Shown: one piece after another, positions 59,333-64,000 of the stretch
How the letters are laid out: every line of letters begins with the position of its first letter
Numbering within the stretch: position 1 is the stretch's first letter
From: Pedobacter yulinensis
Lineage (GTDB): Bacteria > Bacteroidota > Bacteroidia > Sphingobacteriales > Sphingobacteriaceae
Direction of reading: 5' to 3'
Assembly: GCF_003029735.1 (NCBI RefSeq)
Contig: NZ_KZ686269.1
Coordinates: forward strand, 1,535,215-1,599,214
DNA: 64,000 nucleotides
Notes under the pieces: generated by a model
What the model saw: the letters and a program-made list of their open reading frames with translations, nothing else
The model's database searches: none
What the model was told of the DNA's origin: nothing
Program-made: the position numbers and the translations under genes

Positions 59333-59896
59333 TCACCGTTTCCCGCGGATTCTGCTCAGTGATACCTGCGTAATGCCCAGGTAAGCGGCCAGGTCGCCCA
59401 GACTGATGCGCTGCATTAATGCGGCATGGGCACGGATGAAACTGTCATACCTGGCTGCTGCCTCCTCTTCCAGCATCTCACTCACGCGACCCATCATGTT
59501 GAATGCTGCCATGGAAATAAACTTCCGGAAGGCCGTTTCAATACAATGATGTTGCACGCAAAGTTGCTCCATCCTGGACCGGCTTATAGAGTGTACGGTG
59601 GCGGGTTCAAGTGCCATGATCGAATAGGTGGAACTGGTTTCACTGATGTAACTGTCCAGCCCCGTAAAAATCGACTCTTCAGAAAAAAACCGCATCACGA
59701 ACTCTTTGTCGCCGTTGTCAAAGTAGAGCTTAACCAGACCCTGCTGAAGGAAGTACAAATGCCTACAAATTCTTCCGGCCTCACTGATCACTTCACCTTT
59801 TGCAAATTGCCTGCTCATGCTGCTCTTTCCCAGATCTTCAATAGCCTGTGCGTTTAGCGGCGAAAAGGCATGAAGCGCCGCAGCGAGGTTATTCAT
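59333..59896 (-). CDS. Crp/Fnr-family transcriptional regulator
   Basis: 187 aa from the ATG at 59896 (MNNLAAALH). N-terminal cyclic-nucleotide-binding-like domain (about 20-110; EVISEAGRICRHLYFLQQGL, FFSEESIFTGLDSYI) without the Arg-containing cAMP-binding signature, a long dimer helix, and a short C-terminal HTH (about 165-185; RISLGDLAAYLGITQVSLSR). It belongs to the common Bacteroidota group of Crp-like proteins that sense unknown signals. It probably regulates the hypothetical gene downstream and itself. Confidence 0.88.
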   Translation of the reverse strand: MNNLAAALHAFSPLNAQAIEDLGKSSMSRQFAKGEVISEAGRICRHLYFLQQGLVKLYFDNGDKEFVMRFFSEESIFTGLDSYISETSSTYSIMALEPATVHSISRSRMEQLCVQHHCIETAFRKFISMAAFNMMGRVSEMLEEEAAARYDSFIRAHAALMQRISLGDLAAYLGITQVSLSRIRGKR

Positions 59897-60022
59897 GGTT
59901 GTTGACGTTGAGAGTATCGTACAATATCCGGAACACCCAGACGGCTGTCCCGGTACAAGCGGTTTCTTTATTCCGGGAGCCAAAAGAACAGTGTGGTGGC
60001 AAAGGTCGGCACATCAGCGCAT

Positions 60023-60949
60023 TCAATGGATCACCTCTTTTTCACCTATGCCTTCCTCGCTGAGGCGCTGCAGCAGCTCCTCGCGGGTGGTCAGTTCTTT
60101 CGTTTCGGCCGTATGCTGAACGGCCCGGAAGATCAGGTCCTTTTTTTCACTATAACCGGTAGGCAGAACCGGAATGCTGGCCATCGGTGTATGCATGAGT
60201 TCGTGGTCGATACTCGGAACGTCTAACCCGAGCTTTTTTCTCACCTTGATCAGGTTAACCAGCTCCATCGGCACAAGACCGCACTCCAGAAACTCTTCAT
60301 ATTCGCGTTTGTCTGCTTTGGTGAGGCTCAATCCCTTCAAGTGATATTCACACAGGTCTGACCAATAATCCTGGCCAAGTTCAGATAAATCGTCCCAATG
60401 GTCGGCAATAGGCTGGTAAATGCCCAGGCCGGCACCATACCCGTAAATCTCTTCGCTTGTTCCCTCCTTGCCAAGCCATTTGTCGGCAAGGAAACAAGCC
60501 AGGATCACGCTGGGATAAACGGGCTGGGACCTAAACTCGGCATCAGACCGATAGTCTGCCGAGCCGGCCAGGCTCGTTAAGCGCGCCATGGTTTGCTGCA
60601 ACAAGTCGTCCCGCTCCACATACAGCGTATATTCAAGTATATCTTTGAAGTCATCAAGAAATTCAGGCCGCACTCTTCCGTAGAAGAAAAAAACCGCCGC
60701 CCGTTCAAAATACAGCCAGGCTGCGGGATCTTCCTGAAACAGCAGGTTTTTCGCAGGAACTTCTGCACTTTCGGGCAAACCGTCTAACTGGTTGTAAAAC
60801 CGTGCAAAATCGTACTTGTTCTTTTTATAATCTTTATGCGAGCGCGCGTATCCGCGGAAAAACTCTTCCTGCGCCTCTACCGGATCAACCGGTTCACCGT
60901 ACCCGTACAATTTAATCGCCTTGTTGATCAGGGCATTTTTATATTTCAT
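60023..60949 (-). CDS. probable immunity protein of the RHS toxin
   Basis: 308 aa, soluble, mostly helical and acidic, no signal peptide. Examples of its sequence: YKKNKYDFARFYNQLDGLPE, YPSVILACFLADKWLGKEGT and SDLCEYHLKGLSLTKADKRE. It begins 2 bp after the stop codon of the RHS gene on the same strand, exactly where polymorphic-toxin immunity genes lie. I cannot assign it to a named immunity family with confidence; the helical character and nuclease partner recall PoNi (DUF1910/DUF1911) proteins, but the sequence match is not evident. Its role is inferred from position. Confidence 0.6.
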   Translation of the reverse strand: MKYKNALINKAIKLYGYGEPVDPVEAQEEFFRGYARSHKDYKKNKYDFARFYNQLDGLPESAEVPAKNLLFQEDPAAWLYFERAAVFFFYGRVRPEFLDDFKDILEYTLYVERDDLLQQTMARLTSLAGSADYRSDAEFRSQPVYPSVILACFLADKWLGKEGTSEEIYGYGAGLGIYQPIADHWDDLSELGQDYWSDLCEYHLKGLSLTKADKREYEEFLECGLVPMELVNLIKVRKKLGLDVPSIDHELMHTPMASIPVLPTGYSEKKDLIFRAVQHTAETKELTTREELLQRLSEEGIGEKEVIH

Positions 60950-60951
60950 AC

Positions 60952-63900
60952 TTATTTACAAATTAAGCGGATTGATCGCTTGTCAATATTGATCTGCAAA
61001 AGTTTATTTTTCAGTTTTGCGTTGGCCTGTGCATTGCTCAGCGTACGCATCAGGTCAGTTTGGTACTGCGGCTTGTTGCCCCACCGCCCGTTCCGGTTTG
61101 CAGATATCTTCCGAATGTTCCTGTTTGTCCAGTTGCTCATGTTGCTTTTGCTGCGCCAGTGCGATTGGCTTGTCTTTACCTCGATTACATGAATATCGCC
61201 ATTTGCGGTTTTTGTAATCAGGTCGAAGCCGTGGCCGGAAGCATTCTGGACAGAGCCTAGTATCTGATGGCCTTGCTGACGCAGGTATTTCGCCGCAACT
61301 TTCTCTCCCCAGGCACCAAGTTCCCCCGCCAGACCAAAAACGTCGGTCCAGCTGTTTGGGTCTGCAACATAACTGTACAAAGACAGACCGCCATAAAGGC
61401 CGATCGGATCCTTGCTGATGTAATCGCCGCGCTGCGGATCGTAATACCGGAACCGGTTGTACGCCAGTCCGGTTTCCTCGTCCAGATACTGTCCTTGAAA
61501 CAGGAAGGGGATCAGGCTTGCCTGACCCGCCATTTTCCGCACCTTTCCATAAATATCCAGTTCCCGAGACCAGACCAGTTGACCGTGCCCGTCATAGGCC
61601 TCAACCGGAGTAGCGAGGTGGTCGCTGATGATGCTCAGGCTTCCGGCATCGCCGAGGCGAGCCACAGGCGTAAAGTTTGACTGGTCATAAATCCAGGTAA
61701 CCAGGCCTGTTAAGGGCTCCGGCGCAGACGTTGTGACTTCTCCCTGCGGCGACACGGCCACAGAGGGCCGCTGCTCCAGGCTGTAGGCCCACTCATGAAA
61801 CAGCAGGCTGCCATCCCACAGGTATCGTGTAATCTGGCCGCCGCTTATTTTGGCGGTACGCCGGCCCATGGCATCGTACTCGAATTCGGTTGTAGCGCCC
61901 TCCGGATTTCGCACCGCTTTCAGCAAGCCCGTATGTTGCCATTCATATGCCCAGTCGCCCGGCTGCCAGATCGGTTCGCCCGGAGCGGCATCAGGTAAAG
62001 GCTGCACATCGGCATCGGTCGCATTCCCTGGCAGGGCGGTTTTCCAGGTCAGGGCGCTATCAAACAGGCCGGTATCTGCAGGCACTTTCTCCGGCCCCGC
62101 AGGCAGCGCGTTGATGTTCCTTTTGCTTTTAAGTACCAGGTTACCAAGCGCATCGTAGCGATAATACCACTTATCGTCTTTAAGCAGCTGCCCGCCCGCA
62201 TCGTATCGCCGGTCGTTCCTTGAAACCGTCCTGAACAGGTTGCCGGTTTCATCAGGGTTCCGGTATTCAGTCTGCAGGTCTTGCGGGTACGTCGCCGACG
62301 AAAGGCTGCCAAATGCGGTATACCTGAACGTGACACGTCCGCCGGTTATGTTGTTCAGCACTTCATTCAACCGGTCGTCAGGCCCCCAGGCATATTGCCG
62401 GTACGTATTGATTGTATTTTCCCGTGCTACCTTCTGCAATACGGGCCGCCCCGAGCGGTCATAATCAAACTGCTGCCGCAGATTGCCGGGCAGCAGGCGC
62501 TCAGTTTCCTGGTCTGAAGCATTGTACCTGAAGGCGGCACGCCAGGATTTTGTGCCTGCGGTTGCGTCGATATCGAGTGATGCCCCGTCGGGACTGCTCC
62601 GGTAGGTGACATTCGCGCCAAGTGAAGTTTGCACCTGGCTCAGGTTCCCCAGCACATCATAGCTATACTTGATTTTGTGGCCGTTCTGGTCTTCTTCTTT
62701 TACACGGCCGAGCGCATCACGCGCAATCCGCACCGTGGTGTGGGTATTCTCTGCCTCGATAAGCAACCCATTTTTGTCATAGGTAAGTGCTTCGTAACTG
62801 CCATCGGGGTAGCGGCTGTAGACCATCCGGCCCGCCAGATCATAATAATGCCGCACCTCAGTCCCGTCAGGACGTATTGTACGCTCCACTTCTCCGTCTT
62901 TGTTGCGCTCGTATCGCTGCGTTGCGCCGTCGAAACCCGTTTCTGCTATAATTTCATCAGTTGCGTCGCGAACAAAGCGGTACACTTCGTCTTTTTCATT
63001 GTGAATGGCCTGCAGTGCGTCCCAGTCGTCATACCTGAAGCGGAGGGTCTGGACTTCCTCAGGACCATCCAGGCGCTTACGGCTTTGCATGAGCAAACTA
63101 CCCATCGCCGTATACTTCATTGTCCACGCTTCCCGGCCATCTGATGCGGCAACCGGTAAATCGTACGCGTCGTACGCGAAGCTGAGCGGAGCTTTATCTG
63201 TTTCCCGAACGGCAGTCGTCCGCCCGAGGTCATCATAATCCCATTCGCTTACGGAGCCGTTTTCAGCAATAAATCTGATCAATCGTCCGTAGGTGTCATA
63301 TGCCCATGACCGCAGCAGGCCGGCCGAGCTCTTTGCCTCAACAAGCTGATGCTGTTCGTTATAAGTCCAGGTAATCTCCAGGCCGTTCTGGTTTCTTGAA
63401 CCCGCGGGATACGGCTTATCACCGCTATAGAAGTAAGCCCAGGAAGAACCGTCTTTGTCCTGGTGTAAGACAAGCCGTCCTGATTCATCATACGACCAGC
63501 GTTCAGATAAGCCGTTGCCATCGGTCCGGCTCAGCATGCGCCCGTAAGCGTCATAGGACGCCTGGTGTTCCGTTCCGTCAGAAAGATACCACGTTACAGG
63601 ATTACCCATTTCATCATACGCCTGGCCAGTTATCTTACCCTCTGGGCTCGACATCATTGTCTGCTCGTTATAGCGGTTGTATTCATACCAGGTTTCTCCG
63701 CCCAGCGCATCCACTTTTTTGTACACCAGCTGGTCTTGATCATACCAGTACTGTTCGATCTTGTCTTTGTGGTAGATCACCTCGTTGTAACCCTCATCCG
63801 GGTGATACCTGATCTCCCCCCGCATGTAACCGCCTTCTCCTTCTGTATGCGTGACCCGGCCCTGTTTGTCGTAACGCCAGATGTACTGCATCCCGTTGCG

Positions 63901-64000
63901 GTTGCGACGCCCGGTTACCCGGTTCTGTTCGTCATAACCAAAACGGATGCTCTTGCCCGCCCGGTCATATACATGCGTCAGGTTCCCCTGATCATCATAC
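60952..64000 (-). CDS. RHS/YD-repeat polymorphic toxin with nuclease tip, 5' end outside window
   Basis: At least 1015 codons; the frame is open to the window edge. Tandem YD repeats (YDDQGNLTHVYDRAGK, YDEQNRVTGRRNRNG, YDAYGRMLSRTDGNG and many more) build the RHS cocoon. The core ends with LDEETGLAYNRFRYYDPQRG and DPIGLYGGLSLYSYVADPNS, the usual site of the C-terminal switch. The last 124 residues (60955-61326) form a separate domain: GAWGEKVAAKYLRQQGHQIL, then GHGFDLI and IHVIEVKTSQ, a PD-(D/E)XK nuclease pattern (Glu, Asp, Glu-x-Lys). It is probably delivered into rivals by a secretion system not seen here. Confidence 0.92.
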   Translation of the reverse strand, partial: YDDQGNLTHVYDRAGKSIRFGYDEQNRVTGRRNRNGMQYIWRYDKQGRVTHTEGEGGYMRGEIRYHPDEGYNEVIYHKDKIEQYWYDQDQLVYKKVDALGGETWYEYNRYNEQTMMSSPEGKITGQAYDEMGNPVTWYLSDGTEHQASYDAYGRMLSRTDGNGLSERWSYDESGRLVLHQDKDGSSWAYFYSGDKPYPAGSRNQNGLEITWTYNEQHQLVEAKSSAGLLRSWAYDTYGRLIRFIAENGSVSEWDYDDLGRTTAVRETDKAPLSFAYDAYDLPVAASDGREAWTMKYTAMGSLLMQSRKRLDGPEEVQTLRFRYDDWDALQAIHNEKDEVYRFVRDATDEIIAETGFDGATQRYERNKDGEVERTIRPDGTEVRHYYDLAGRMVYSRYPDGSYEALTYDKNGLLIEAENTHTTVRIARDALGRVKEEDQNGHKIKYSYDVLGNLSQVQTSLGANVTYRSSPDGASLDIDATAGTKSWRAAFRYNASDQETERLLPGNLRQQFDYDRSGRPVLQKVARENTINTYRQYAWGPDDRLNEVLNNITGGRVTFRYTAFGSLSSATYPQDLQTEYRNPDETGNLFRTVSRNDRRYDAGGQLLKDDKWYYRYDALGNLVLKSKRNINALPAGPEKVPADTGLFDSALTWKTALPGNATDADVQPLPDAAPGEPIWQPGDWAYEWQHTGLLKAVRNPEGATTEFEYDAMGRRTAKISGGQITRYLWDGSLLFHEWAYSLEQRPSVAVSPQGEVTTSAPEPLTGLVTWIYDQSNFTPVARLGDAGSLSIISDHLATPVEAYDGHGQLVWSRELDIYGKVRKMAGQASLIPFLFQGQYLDEETGLAYNRFRYYDPQRGDYISKDPIGLYGGLSLYSYVADPNSWTDVFGLAGELGAWGEKVAAKYLRQQGHQILGSVQNASGHGFDLITKTANGDIHVIEVKTSQSHWRSKSNMSNWTNRNIRKISANRNGRWGNKPQYQTDLMRTLSNAQANAKLKNKLLQINIDKRSIRLICK

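Noticed and set aside
61267..63812. Several plus-strand ORFs opposite the RHS gene
   Set aside because: They are antisense to regular YD repeats and have no independent coding features.

Overview
The window looks like chromosomal DNA of a Bacteroidota bacterium, most likely of the Sphingobacteriaceae (Pedobacter/Mucilaginibacter type). The evidence is a SusC/SusD pair with a FecR/ECF sigma pair, promoters matching the Bacteroidota -7 element TAnnTTTG, almost no Shine-Dalgarno sequences, a tmRNA tag GENNYALAA, and families such as DUF4260, DUF5017 and a split KdpD. These assignments come from reading the sequence; no database search was possible. Layout: 1-5.2 kb holds small accessory genes (two of them hypothetical), a nonsense-interrupted secreted-protein gene, tRNA-Met(CAT), a HAD phosphatase and a DUF1801 protein. 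5.3-14.0 kb (minus) is a complete high-affinity K+ uptake operon, reading micro-ORF, kdpF, kdpA, kdpB, kdpC, porin, KdpD sensor part, separate histidine kinase. 14.2-16.2 kb is a TetR/MFS drug-efflux pair whose two genes carry the same inverted-repeat operator. 16.3-27.8 kb is a SusC/SusD nutrient locus whose enzymes are two glycerophosphodiesterases, an endonuclease/exonuclease/phosphatase-family protein and a SASA esterase. It is headed by FecR, with the ECF sigma gene placed divergently. 27.8-32.5 kb has a truncated ORF, DinB, VOC, AraC and a GH78 rhamnosidase. 32.6-36.5 kb is a stressosome operon (RsbR, RsbS, RsbT, an HATPase-SpoIIE fusion and a histidine kinase). 36.7-43.3 kb holds envelope and hypothetical proteins, DoxX, FUSC, an Mpo1-like protein and proline dehydrogenase. 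43.4-50.9 kb is an aromatic amino acid biosynthesis cluster: S4 protein, aroB and a fatty acid hydroxylase-type enzyme, then a separately promoted pheA, DAHP synthase-chorismate mutase, aroA, aroC and DUF1684. The second unit starts with a ribosome-mediated attenuator: a 20-residue leader peptide with nine Tyr/Phe/Trp residues, a 9-bp antiterminator and a 10-bp terminator. This is the most striking feature of the window. 50.9-55.2 kb has a fused 2-oxoacid dehydrogenase E1, a DUF1573 protein and a PLP aminotransferase. 55.3-58.0 kb is decayed DNA next to ssrA: an ATPase pseudogene with two frameshifts, three 21-bp repeats at an exact 33-bp period, and fragments of other genes. 58.0-64.0 kb carries ssrA (tmRNA), a hypothetical gene, a Crp/Fnr regulator, and an RHS polymorphic toxin with a PD-(D/E)XK-like nuclease tip followed by its probable immunity gene. 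The RHS gene runs off the right edge.
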